From assembly GCF_014201885.1 (NCBI RefSeq), contig NZ_JACHFN010000002.1, positions 62,001 through 126,000 of the forward strand: a DNA stretch of 64,000 bases, read 5' to 3'. This DNA is from Deinococcus budaensis (GTDB lineage Bacteria > Deinococcota > Deinococci > Deinococcales > Deinococcaceae). The notes under the pieces are model-generated. The model was not told the DNA's origin. It was given only the letters and a program-made list of their open reading frames with translations, and did no database searches. Below, piece by piece: positions 11,204 to 21,981 of this stretch (position 1 is the first letter of the stretch; each line of letters opens with the position of its first letter). A program made the translations under genes and the position numbers.

Positions 11204-11568
11204 GCGGCCGCGCCGACCCCGGAGACCACCGGGACATGGACAGCTTGATCTCCGCCTCGGTGCGGCAGGGGGCTTCAGCCTGGTCTTCCAGCGCCCTGAC
11301 CCGGAACCGCGCCCGCGAGGACGCCCTCGACGTGGGGCTGAGGCAAGCCGAGATCTGATTCAGCGGCCTGGGCAGGGTGGACGCGGCGGCCGCGCCCGAC
11401 CTGAAAGGCGCCCGCAGGGCCATTGCCGGGGTGATGCAGGGCCGGGGATTCCGGGGGTCCCGCCGCGCCTCCCGGCACCCCGCCATCCTCTCCGCGTGGA
11501 ATGCTGGGGCCAACGGGGCCGCCCCTCACCCAGGTGCGGGGCCTGGCCCCGTGAAAGTCGAGGTCCCC
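11204..11568. other. Gene-free region, possible remnant
   Basis: No gene can be supported. On the plus strand the frame from 11236 reads as a plausible helix ('ALTRNRAREDALDVGLRQAEI'), hits TGA at 11356-11358 and continues in the same frame to 11440 without other stops, which could be a decayed small gene. I see no -10 box at the right distance and no family resemblance. Confidence 0.3.
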
Positions 11569-11907
11569 ATGCCCACCTCCCGCACCCTGACCCTGCGCTG
11601 GATGCCCGGCACCACCGACCGCGTGCGCTTCGAGCGCGGCGGCCGCACCTTCACGGTCTTGCTCAAGGATGTCCAGCGCGTGGACGCCCACAGCTTCAAC
11701 AGCCTCTATCTCAAGGGCGTGGTCACGCTGCCCGTCTCACTCAGCCACCTCGCCCACCTGATGGGCACCCTGCGCCAGCACGTCACCCCCAAAGCCGAGG
11801 GCACCCCCCAGGACGCCTGGGTGCGCGAGGGGGGCTGCGCCGCCGACGAGCCGCTGGACGAGGAAAGCGCCGACCTGACCGGCGCGGCCCCCACCCGGCC
11901 CTCCTGA
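11569..11907 (+). CDS. Small protein of unknown function
   Basis: A 112-residue acidic-tailed protein. The N-terminal 35 residues form a strand-rich segment ('TLTLRWMPGTTDRVRFERGGRTFTVLLKDVQRV') followed by 'HSFNSLYLKGVVTLPVSLSHLAHLMGTL'. No family is recognised. I took the ATG at 11569, which has GAGG eight bases upstream; a GTG at 11551 in the same frame is the alternative. A hairpin at 11960-11987 ends the unit. Confidence 0.6.
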   Translation: MPTSRTLTLRWMPGTTDRVRFERGGRTFTVLLKDVQRVDAHSFNSLYLKGVVTLPVSLSHLAHLMGTLRQHVTPKAEGTPQDAWVREGGCAADEPLDEESADLTGAAPTRPS

Positions 11908-11959
11908 GCGCGCCCCGGTCCCTCCCCTTACCTTCCAAAGCCCTTCTCCTCCAAAGAAC

Positions 11960-11987
11960 GAGGCCCGGAGCCGCTGCCCCGGGCCTC
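11960..11987. terminator. Bidirectional hairpin between convergent genes
   Basis: GAGGCCCGG (11960-11968) pairs perfectly with CCGGGCCTC (11979-11987) across a 10-base loop. On the minus strand it is followed by GTTCTTT. It sits between the convergent small genes ending at 11907 and 12017. Confidence 0.65.
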
Positions 11988-12016
11988 TCGAAGTCGGCCG
12001 CCCGCCGCCCGCGCCC

Positions 12017-12277
12017 CTACGAGCGGGGCGGAAAGGCCAGGTGGCCCTCGAACTGCCACAGCGAGAACTTGCGGGGCTTTTTCTCGGTCAGGGTGCCCTG
12101 CATAAAGCCGTGCTGGGTCAAGACATGCACGTCGCAGCGGCCCTCCCCCGCCTCGCAGGCTGCGCGCATCGCCTGGATGTCGCTGTCGAGCGCCGCAGCC
12201 CGCTGGCCGTGGGGTTCCGCGAGAATCGTCAGGCGTTTGTTGGGCGCCACGTGGTACTTGCCTTGCAAGGTCAGCAT
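12017..12277 (-). CDS. Small protein of unknown function
   Basis: An 86-residue protein with no signal or membrane segment. It starts 'MLTLQGKYHVAPNKRLTIL' and carries two Cys separated by one helix (ACEAGEGRC). No family is recognised. Its reality is supported by a leaderless start: TAGGCT at 12284-12289, six bases before the ATG. It converges on the gene ending at 11907. Confidence 0.65.
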   Translation of the reverse strand: MLTLQGKYHVAPNKRLTILAEPHGQRAAALDSDIQAMRAACEAGEGRCDVHVLTQHGFMQGTLTEKKPRKFSLWQFEGHLAFPPRS

Positions 12278-12351
12278 CTCCGCAGCCTAGCCCAGAACGC
12301 GGGCGGCAAAAGTTCAGCGCCGCCCGGGGCCGCAAGGGCCGCGCCGTAGGG

Positions 12352-12630
12352 TCAGGGGGCCACCTGGAAAACCCGCCCGCCTTCCAGCGTGAGCGTGGCG
12401 CGCGCCTGTCCCTCCACCGGACCCACCACACACCCCTGGACGGTGGCGGGCGGCTCGCGCCCCAGCACGGCGGCGCAGGGCCTCTCTGCGGTGAGCGGCC
12501 CGGCCTGCGCGGCGGCCCGCACCGCCTCGCGGCCATACTCGCGGGCGGCGCGGCCCTGCCACGAGAGCACGGCCACGAGAACCGCGACCCCCGCCACGAA
12601 CGCCAGCAAGATCAGCCCGAAAGTCCGCAT
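12352..12630 (-). CDS. Small single-pass membrane or secreted protein
   Basis: A 92-residue protein with one N-terminal hydrophobic segment (residues 4-23, signal anchor) and a small extracytoplasmic domain with two Cys (ERPCAAVLG, VQGCVVG) that could be disulfide-bonded. Function unknown. TAGCCT at 12640-12645 lies nine bases before the ATG, slightly longer than the usual leaderless spacing here. Confidence 0.65.
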   Translation of the reverse strand: MRTFGLILLAFVAGVAVLVAVLSWQGRAAREYGREAVRAAAQAGPLTAERPCAAVLGREPPATVQGCVVGPVEGQARATLTLEGGRVFQVAP

Positions 12631-12765
12631 CCGGCCCGCAGGCTAGCGCAGCAGGAGGCGGGCCGCCCTCCGGAGGAGGAGGCTGGGGGCCGCCCCGCGC
12701 GGCTGACACGGGCATCAGCGTGGCTGGCCCGGCGGCTCCACCCCTGCGCGTTACACTGGCTCCCG

Positions 12766-13986
<1,221 letters not shown>

Positions 13987-14000
13987 GCAGCGCACATCAA

Positions 14001-14033
14001 AGCGGCGGCCCCTCTGCATGGGCCGCCGCTTTT
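14001..14033. terminator. Bidirectional terminator
   Basis: AGCGGCGGCCC (14001-14011) and GGGCCGCCGCT (14020-14030) form a perfect 11-bp stem with an 8-base loop and a T run on both strands. It separates the convergent carboxynorspermidine synthase and MerR genes. Confidence 0.9.
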
Positions 14034-14040
14034 ACTGACT

Positions 14041-14766
14041 TCACTTCAGGTTCCCCATCGCCTCCCCGATGTAGTTCCACATCGCCTGCATCTCTGGGGT
14101 CATGTGCGCCTGATAGGACTCGTTCAGCGTCCCGCCGATGTCCGGACGGCCCCCGGTGAACTCGGCCACCAACCCCCGCCAGCGCCGGGCGAGGGCGACC
14201 ACGCGCGGGTCTGCGGGCGGGGTTCCGGCCTCCATCTCGCGCAGCACCTCGGCCATCAGGCGGGGCCACTCGGCCTCGACCTCCCCGATGCGGGCCTCGC
14301 CGACGATCTCGCGCCGTTCCTCCAGGAAGCGCATCTGCTCGTCGTCGAACTTGGGCTGCTCGCCCACCTGACGGGCCGTGTCCAGCATCTTCTCCACCTT
14401 CTCGTTCATGCGAATCACCTCCAAGAGTTCGGCCCACGTCGCCCCCTGCGGGTCCAGCCGTTTCAGGCGTTCCAGCAGCGTCTGTTCGCGCTCCAGCCGC
14501 TCCTCCAGCAGGCGGATGTGGGCGGCGAGGACGGCGGCAGGGTCGTGGGCCGGGTCGTGCAGGGCGGCGCGAATCTGCTCCAGCGAGAGGCCCAGCGTCC
14601 GCAGGGTCTGAATCTGGTGCAGGGTCCGCACCTCGCGCCCGGAGTAGAGGCGGTGGTCGCCGTCGGTGCGCTCGTCGGGGCGCAGCAGGCCGATCTGGTC
14701 GTAATGGCGCAGGGTCCGCACCGTGACGCCGCTGCGCTGAGCGAGTTCCCCGATTCTGAGTTTCAC
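14041..14766 (-). CDS. MerR-family regulator with TipAS-type effector domain
   Basis: A 241-residue regulator: N-terminal MerR winged helix ('IGELAQRSGVTVRTLRHYDQIGLL'), a coiled-coil dimer helix (about 75-110) and a C-terminal all-helical TipAS-like antibiotic-binding domain ('MTPEMQAMWNYIGEAMG' at the end). TipA-type proteins bind thiopeptide or other drugs and activate promoters with long spacers. The GTG at 14766 follows GGAGGA. Its own promoter has a 19-base spacer, the MerR hallmark, which suggests autoregulation. No transporter gene is adjacent, so the regulon lies elsewhere. Confidence 0.9.
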   Translation of the reverse strand: MKLRIGELAQRSGVTVRTLRHYDQIGLLRPDERTDGDHRLYSGREVRTLHQIQTLRTLGLSLEQIRAALHDPAHDPAAVLAAHIRLLEERLEREQTLLERLKRLDPQGATWAELLEVIRMNEKVEKMLDTARQVGEQPKFDDEQMRFLEERREIVGEARIGEVEAEWPRLMAEVLREMEAGTPPADPRVVALARRWRGLVAEFTGGRPDIGGTLNESYQAHMTPEMQAMWNYIGEAMGNLK

Positions 14767-14785
14767 CGCTCTTCCTCCGTCCCGC

Positions 14786-14816
14786 ACCGTAAGGGCTGAC
14801 GTAGCGTCCGGTTCAA
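14786..14816 (-). promoter_or_regulatory. MerR/TipA-type promoter with 19-bp spacer
   Basis: Read on the minus strand, TTGAAC (14811-14816) and TACGGT (14786-14791) are separated by 19 bases, the overlong spacing activated by MerR proteins. Within the spacer GACG-CTA-CGTC is a short inverted repeat suited to a dimer. Transcription should begin near 14779, right at the ribosome site of the regulator gene. Confidence 0.65.
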
Positions 14817-14829
14817 GCCCCCGGCGGGG

Positions 14830-15675
14830 TCAGTCCGGGTCGCCGCTGCCCTTGCCGGTGCGGGCTTCCAAAAACCGTTGCTGGGTTTCCCAGGCGCGGC
14901 GGGCGCTCTCGCGGGAGGAGGTGTCCGGCCCGGCGATGCGGCGAATCTGCCCCAGGGCGCGTTCCAGTTCGGCGGGGTCGCGCTCGTCTTCCGGCTGCGC
15001 CTTCCAGGCCTGGACGGTGCCGGGAAGGTAGTCGCCCAGCCCCTGCCGGGCGTCGAAGGCGCGGCGGGGGTCCCCGCCCTCGCGGGCCTGCACCGCCACG
15101 GTCTCGAGGTGGTCCACGGTGGAGAGCACCTCGCCCGCCAGCGCGGACGGCAGGCCCCGGCACAGTTCACGCACGTCGAGCTGGGGAAGCACCTCGGCGC
15201 TGGGCTGGGCGGGGAGGGCGGCGGGGGTAGGCTGAGGGACCGTGGGAATGGATGGGGCCGCGGGCAGTCCAGCTTCGTGAATCAGGGCCGCGCCCCGGAA
15301 GGCCGCCAGCCCTACGCCCACGAAGGCGAGCGACAGCACCGCCAGCATCAGCCACGGTCCGCCGAACACGCCGCCCACGGCCACCGCCGGAATCAGCAGC
15401 GCGAGCACGGCGGCCGCCTCGGGCCGCGCGAAGACCGCCCGCAGGTTCGCCCCCGTGCGGGGGTGGCCGAACAGCAGCGCGAGCGTCAGCGCCACAAGCA
15501 GCAAGACCGCCAGGGCTGGCAGCGGTTCGCCCCGCGAGAACACCAGGCTCAGCACGAAAATCGGAATCACCAGCGCGAACAGGCCCAGCTGCGCTTCCTT
15601 GCGCCGCCGCCTGCTGCGCCGCGCGGAGGGCGCCAGGGCAGGGGGCGACGGGTCGGGGCCGGGCGCAGGGTCCAT
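14830..15675 (-). CDS. Membrane protein with C-terminal helical domain
   Basis: A 281-residue protein of unknown family. After a Pro-rich N terminus and a basic patch (RRSRRRRKE) come four or five hydrophobic segments (about 30-135), then a linker rich in Pro/Ala and a soluble helical domain (175-281) with 'LDVRELCRGLPSALAGEVLSTVDHLETVAV'. The C-terminal part resembles the helical regions of 5-bromo-4-chloroindolyl phosphate hydrolysis-type and TerB-like proteins only loosely, so no function is assigned. The MerR promoter begins just after its stop. Confidence 0.65.
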   Translation of the reverse strand: MDPAPGPDPSPPALAPSARRSRRRRKEAQLGLFALVIPIFVLSLVFSRGEPLPALAVLLLVALTLALLFGHPRTGANLRAVFARPEAAAVLALLIPAVAVGGVFGGPWLMLAVLSLAFVGVGLAAFRGAALIHEAGLPAAPSIPTVPQPTPAALPAQPSAEVLPQLDVRELCRGLPSALAGEVLSTVDHLETVAVQAREGGDPRRAFDARQGLGDYLPGTVQAWKAQPEDERDPAELERALGQIRRIAGPDTSSRESARRAWETQQRFLEARTGKGSGDPD

Positions 15676-15859
15676 GGCTCCAGTATCACCCCCGGCGGGC
15701 GGGGAGGGGTCCCCCCCCCGCACACAGGCGAGCGCAACCGCCCCCAGAGCGACGGGAAGGCGCCGCAGTCCCCTCCAGAACGTTGGCGGGGTTACCGGGA
15801 ACAGCCGCGGACCCTGAAGGGAGGGAGGGCGCGGAAGCGGAAGCCTGCGCCTCCTGGGG

Positions 15860-16882
15860 TCAGGCCGCGTCGCCCTTGTCCAGCCGCGCGAAGACCATGC
15901 GGCCCATGTTGGTCTGCACGTTGTTCACGACCTGCACGCGGGCAGGCTTGCCCCGGAACTTCAGGCCGTCTTCGACCACGACCATCGTGCCGTCTTCGAG
16001 GTAACCGACGCCCTGGCCAGGCTGCTGGCCGCTTTTGGTGACCGTGACGGTGAGCAGGTCCCCGGCCTGCACCTGGGCCTTGAGGGCGGCGGCGGCGGCG
16101 TGCAGGCTCAGGACGTCCAGGCCGTGCAGCCGGGCCACCCGGCCCAGGTTGCCGTCGTTGGTGAGCAGCTTGCCGCCGGTCTCGCGGGCCAGGCGCACCA
16201 GCCGGTCGTCCACCGTCTTCAGGGCGGGGTCGTCCCAGTCCTCGACGCGCAGGGGGCGCACCGCGCGCAGCTCCTCCAGCACGCCCAGGCCGCGCTTGCC
16301 GCGCGCGCGTTTCTGGGGGTCGGCGTGGTCGGCCAGCAGCTGCAACTCGCGCAGCACGAAGCCCGGGACGACCAGTTCGCCCTCCAGAAAGCCGCTGCGG
16401 GTCAGCTCCACGATGCGGCCGTCGATAATCACGTTGCTGTCCAGAATCTTGCTGCCCGGCTGCCGGCGCACCTGCGGAAAGGCCAGAAACCCCAGCGCGT
16501 CGGCGTGGCGCACGGCGAAAGGCACGAAAAAAGCCGCCAGCAGCCCGGTTACCCCGACGCTCCACACCCAGGAGTAAAAAGGCAGGGCGCGCAGCAGCTG
16601 CCCCAGCAGCACGCTCAGCAGCAGGGCCACCAGCAGCCCGGCTGTGGCCGCCGCCACCGTGCTGGGCGACAGCCCCGCGTACCAGCGGGTCAGGCGCCCC
16701 CATAGCCGGGTCACCAGCCGCTCGGCGCGGGGCGCGAGCAGCAGGGCCGCCAGGGCGCCGGCCAGCATCAGGCTGAGGGTGTTGACGCGCGCCAGCTCGG
16801 CGTCCCCCGGGCCAAGCAGCAAACCGGCCGCCCACCCCAGCCCCAGGCCCAGCAACAAGATGAACAGGCGAAACGCGAGCAC
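15860..16882 (-). CDS. PIN-TRAM domain membrane protein (YacL family)
   Basis: A 340-residue protein with four N-terminal membrane segments, a PIN nuclease-fold domain and a C-terminal TRAM domain. The PIN core is visible as 'ILDSNVIIDGRIVEL' with its acidic residue and 'LLTNDGNLGRVARLHGL' with the second acidic cluster; the TRAM part includes 'GQGVGYLEDGTMVVVEDG'. The order matches B. subtilis YacL, whose role is unsettled (RNA binding or cleavage is presumed). The GTG start at 16882 is leaderless: TAGACT at 16890-16895, seven bases upstream. An upstream in-frame ATG at 17008 lies ahead of that box and is rejected. Confidence 0.88.
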   Translation of the reverse strand: MLAFRLFILLLGLGLGWAAGLLLGPGDAELARVNTLSLMLAGALAALLLAPRAERLVTRLWGRLTRWYAGLSPSTVAAATAGLLVALLLSVLLGQLLRALPFYSWVWSVGVTGLLAAFFVPFAVRHADALGFLAFPQVRRQPGSKILDSNVIIDGRIVELTRSGFLEGELVVPGFVLRELQLLADHADPQKRARGKRGLGVLEELRAVRPLRVEDWDDPALKTVDDRLVRLARETGGKLLTNDGNLGRVARLHGLDVLSLHAAAAALKAQVQAGDLLTVTVTKSGQQPGQGVGYLEDGTMVVVEDGLKFRGKPARVQVVNNVQTNMGRMVFARLDKGDAA

Positions 16883-17044
16883 GCCCCCGAGTCTACCCGA
16901 CTCTTCCGCCTGAATTCCGGGCACAACGGCGGGGGTGCGCTGTTCCTGCCAGCTGCTCCCTCCCCTCAGCGCCCCATGAGCAAGCTGACGGCTAGATGTG
17001 GGTCTCAAAGTGGACGCTCATGTGCGGCAGGTAGCATTCCAGCC

Positions 17045-17851
17045 ATGCGTCAAGTTTCGAAGGTGGTTCGCGTGGCGGGCCTGCTGTTGACAGGAGGGCT
17101 GTCGAGCGCGAGCGCCCAGGCCACCACCCCCACGGCCCCGGCCGCTCCCCGCCCGGCAGCGGCGCCCGGCACAGCCGTTTCGGCAGCGACCGCCCGGGCG
17201 GTCAGCAGCGTCGCTGTGGAGATCAGCGGCACCGTGAGGGGCCAGATCGTCTCGTGCCCGAAGACCCTCAAGGTCAGCGCGGCGGCCGTGTGCCTGTACG
17301 TTCAGAACACGCCCTCCAGCCTGCGGCCGCTGGTGCGCGGCAAGCTCGGCACGCGGGCGCTGGCCGACTGGAAGACCTCCGGTCAGGCCAGTTCGCTGCT
17401 GGTGTCGGGCGCGGCGAACGGGCCGGTCGCGGCATTCGTGCTGATGGCGCCCCTCTCCGAGCGCGAGACGCTGCTGGTCGTGGACGTGGCGCAGGCCCCC
17501 GCCGCCTCCGGCGCGGCCCGTCCGGCCACCCCCGCAGGTGTGGTGCGCGGTCAGCCCTACGTGCTGGGGCGCGACCTCGTCGGGGTGGTCAACGTGACCT
17601 CGCTGGGGGGCGGGCGCTTTCGCCTCAGCCGCACCGGGGGCGAGACCCTCACCGTGACCGCCGGGCAAAAGGGCGCGCAGCTGGGCAGCGGCACGGTGGA
17701 ACTCCCGCTCGTTCCGGCCACCGACGGCACCAACCTGATTTTCCCGCTGGCGGGCCTGCGCTCGCTGGGCTGCACCTTCACGCCCGCCGGGTCGAACGTG
17801 ACGGTCGCCTGCGGGTCGGCCAGCGTGGGCCTCAAGCCCATCGTGTTCTGA
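17045..17851 (+). CDS. Secreted protein of unknown function
   Basis: A 268-residue protein with a signal peptide ('VVRVAGLLLTGGLSSASAQA') and a Pro/Ala-rich mature N terminus. Four Cys (in VSCPKT, AVCLYV, LGCTF and VACGS) suggest two disulfides. It looks like two beta-rich repeats; no family is recognised. Start at 17045 is leaderless: TAGCAT at 17032-17037, seven bases before ATG. A long hairpin follows the gene. Confidence 0.75.
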   Translation: MRQVSKVVRVAGLLLTGGLSSASAQATTPTAPAAPRPAAAPGTAVSAATARAVSSVAVEISGTVRGQIVSCPKTLKVSAAAVCLYVQNTPSSLRPLVRGKLGTRALADWKTSGQASSLLVSGAANGPVAAFVLMAPLSERETLLVVDVAQAPAASGAARPATPAGVVRGQPYVLGRDLVGVVNVTSLGGGRFRLSRTGGETLTVTAGQKGAQLGSGTVELPLVPATDGTNLIFPLAGLRSLGCTFTPAGSNVTVACGSASVGLKPIVF

Positions 17852-17871
17852 CGCCCCGCCCTTCGGTCAGG

Positions 17872-17918
17872 AAGGGCTGTGGGAAAGTGCCTGTGGAGCG
17901 CACTTTCCCGCAGCCCTT
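17872..17918 (+). terminator. Long 19-bp hairpin
   Basis: AAGGGCTGTGGGAAAGTGC (17872-17890) pairs with GCACTTTCCCGCAGCCCTT (17900-17918) over 19 bp with a single T/G wobble and a 9-base loop. There is no T run after it. It may stop transcription, or it may be a small mobile hairpin repeat. Confidence 0.6.
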
Positions 17919-18029
17919 GTCTGCCCTCTCACCCCGGCGGCGAGCGGCTTTAGTTCGCCTTGAGACTCGGGGCCGGGGGAACCGCCGCGCGGGCGCGTGC
18001 GTAATCATGACGGCAAGGAGGCCACACCC

Positions 18030-18710
<681 letters not shown>

Positions 18711-18736
18711 TCCAGCCTCGTCCCCCCCCCCAGCCG

Positions 18737-18760
18737 GGGCGCCCTTGCGGCGCCCTTTTT
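18737..18760 (+). terminator. Rho-independent terminator of pspA
   Basis: GGGCGCC (18737-18743) and GGCGCCC (18749-18755) form a 7-bp perfect stem with a CTTGC loop, followed by T5 and then further T-rich sequence. Confidence 0.95.
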
Positions 18761-18838
18761 CTTTCTTTTTCTTTGCCGGGCCGCTCTCCCAGGCGGGCGC
18801 GTCAGGCGGACTTCATGTTTGCTGACAGAATGGGACCG

Positions 18839-19582
18839 ATGCTGCGCCTTACCCTGAAGTTCATGCCCCGCCGCCCTTCCTCCCCACGGCCCCGGCGTTT
18901 CTCGCCGCTGGGCCTGGGTGCGGCGCCGCTGCTCGCACTGCCGCTGCTGGCTGCCTGCGCCCCCGCCGCGACCCAGACCGCTTCCCCGGCGGCCCCGGTG
19001 CAGGCCAGCACGCCGGTCAGCCGGGTGTCTTTCTACCCGCTGGAAACCGGGTTGAGCTGGAGCTATCTGCCTGAAGGCGAGGCGGCTACGGGGCTGCCCT
19101 ACACGCTGCGGGCGCTGGGACCGACCGTGTTTGCGGGCGAGAGCGTGCTGGCCTTTGCGCTCACCGGGCGCGGCGCCGACCAGACCTGGTACCGCCGGGT
19201 AAGCGCGGACGGCGTGCAGCTGCTGGGCTTTCGCAAGCCGGGCGTGACCGTGCGTCTCGACCCGCCCTGGCGCGAGGCCCCGGCGGAGGGGGCGTGGCGC
19301 GTCGGGCTGGGCTGGGAGGGGACCAGCCGGGTCACGCTGACGGGCGACGACGGCCGGGCGCAGGCGCAGGGCACGCTGCGGTACCGCTACGACGTGCAAG
19401 ACCGCCGCCAGGTCACGACGCCCGCCGGGGCCTTCGACGTGTGGGTGGTCACCCGCCAGATCAGCGACGACGTGGGCGGCCTGTTTCCTCAAGCTCAGCA
19501 GCTGTGGTTCACGCCCTTCGTCGGCGAGGTCCGCACGCCCGAAGGCCTGCTGCTCACCGGACGCAACTTTGGGGGGAGGTAA
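18839..19582 (+). CDS. Lipoprotein of unknown function
   Basis: A 247-residue lipoprotein. After a basic N terminus ([12 protein letters not shown]), the hydrophobic stretch ends in the lipobox LLAAC near residue 40. The mature domain begins '[16 protein letters not shown]' and ends '[18 protein letters not shown]', a beta-rich arrangement like other Deinococcus lipoproteins that measure or bind something at the cell surface; no function is known. The ATG at 18839 has CAGAAT (a weak -10) seven bases upstream. It lies just ahead of dxs but dxs has its own promoter. Confidence 0.75.
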   Translation: MLRLTLKFMPRRPSSPRPRRFSPLGLGAAPLLALPLLAACAPAATQTASPAAPVQASTPVSRVSFYPLETGLSWSYLPEGEAATGLPYTLRALGPTVFAGESVLAFALTGRGADQTWYRRVSADGVQLLGFRKPGVTVRLDPPWREAPAEGAWRVGLGWEGTSRVTLTGDDGRAQAQGTLRYRYDVQDRRQVTTPAGAFDVWVVTRQISDDVGGLFPQAQQLWFTPFVGEVRTPEGLLLTGRNFGGR

Positions 19583-19611
19583 AGGTGCGCGCCCTGCTTT
19601 ACCGTGGGGGC

Positions 19612-19661
19612 ATGCCCTCCCTTTGCCTGCCCCGCCCGCCCCGACTCCTGGGAGGTCAGCC

Positions 19662-19665
<4 letters not shown>
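19612..19665 (+). CDS. Leaderless upstream ORF coupled to dxs (17 aa)
   Basis: TACCGT (19600-19605) lies six bases before an ATG that opens a 17-codon frame ([17 protein letters not shown]). Its TGA overlaps the dxs ATG (ATGA), and the dxs ribosome site GGGAGGT lies inside it. A ribosome that enters at the 5' end of the leaderless message would finish exactly at the dxs start. An inverted repeat GGTAAAG/CTTTACC (19578-19584, 19597-19603) overlaps the -10 box and could be an operator. The peptide itself need not have a function. Confidence 0.5.
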
Positions 19666-21551
<1,886 letters not shown>

Positions 21552-21696
21552 GCGCCTGTGGCCTACGGAGGAGGGAGGCTGGAGCAGAGGCTCTGGCCTC
21601 CCCACCTTTTCCACCTGCCCTATTGACCTGCGGCTGATGGAAAAAGGGCAGACTGGGAGAGCGCCCCCGACCTTCCATCCGCTCACAGGAGGCTCC

Positions 21697-21978
21697 ATGC
21701 GATTTCCCCTCTTCACGAAAGTGCTGCTGGCGGCCGTGCTGTTCGTCATCCTCGGTGTGTTCTGGAGCTGGGCGGCGGCCGCCGGGCTGTGCGTCGCCGC
21801 CTGGCTGCTCCTGCTGGGTTCGGGCGGATCAGCGGAGGGCGCGCGGAGAAGGGGCGCGGGCCGCCGAACTGGCTCCCATGCCTCGGGCGGCGAGGCGGGC
21901 GCGTTCATGGCTTACGGCGGAGGCGGGTGCGACTCCGGCGATGGCGGAGGTGGAGGCGGGGGCTGCGACGGCGGCTGA
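21697..21978 (+). CDS. Small membrane protein with Gly/Cys-rich tail
   Basis: A 93-residue protein with one or two membrane segments (residues 6-42, 'FTKVLLAAVLFVILGVFWSW' start) and a tail ending in a Gly-rich run with two Cys-Asp pairs (GGGCDSGDG then GGGCDGG). Similar Gly/Cys tails occur at the end of some TPM-domain and cell-surface proteins. No function is assigned. The ATG has a strong AGGAGG site. It converges on tilS-tadA with only three bases between the stops. Confidence 0.65.
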   Translation: MRFPLFTKVLLAAVLFVILGVFWSWAAAAGLCVAAWLLLLGSGGSAEGARRRGAGRRTGSHASGGEAGAFMAYGGGGCDSGDGGGGGGGCDGG

Positions 21979-21981
21979 CGC

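Noticed and set aside
15700..15720. Run of C residues near 15711-15719
   Set aside because: Simple homopolymer upstream of a membrane protein gene; no reading frame or hairpin depends on it.
18812..18831. TTCATGTTTGCTGACAGAA, resembling the radiation/desiccation response motif
   Set aside because: The half-sites are separated by one base too many and the outer bases do not match the TTATGTCA/TGACATAA palindrome; it overlaps a weak -10 box only.
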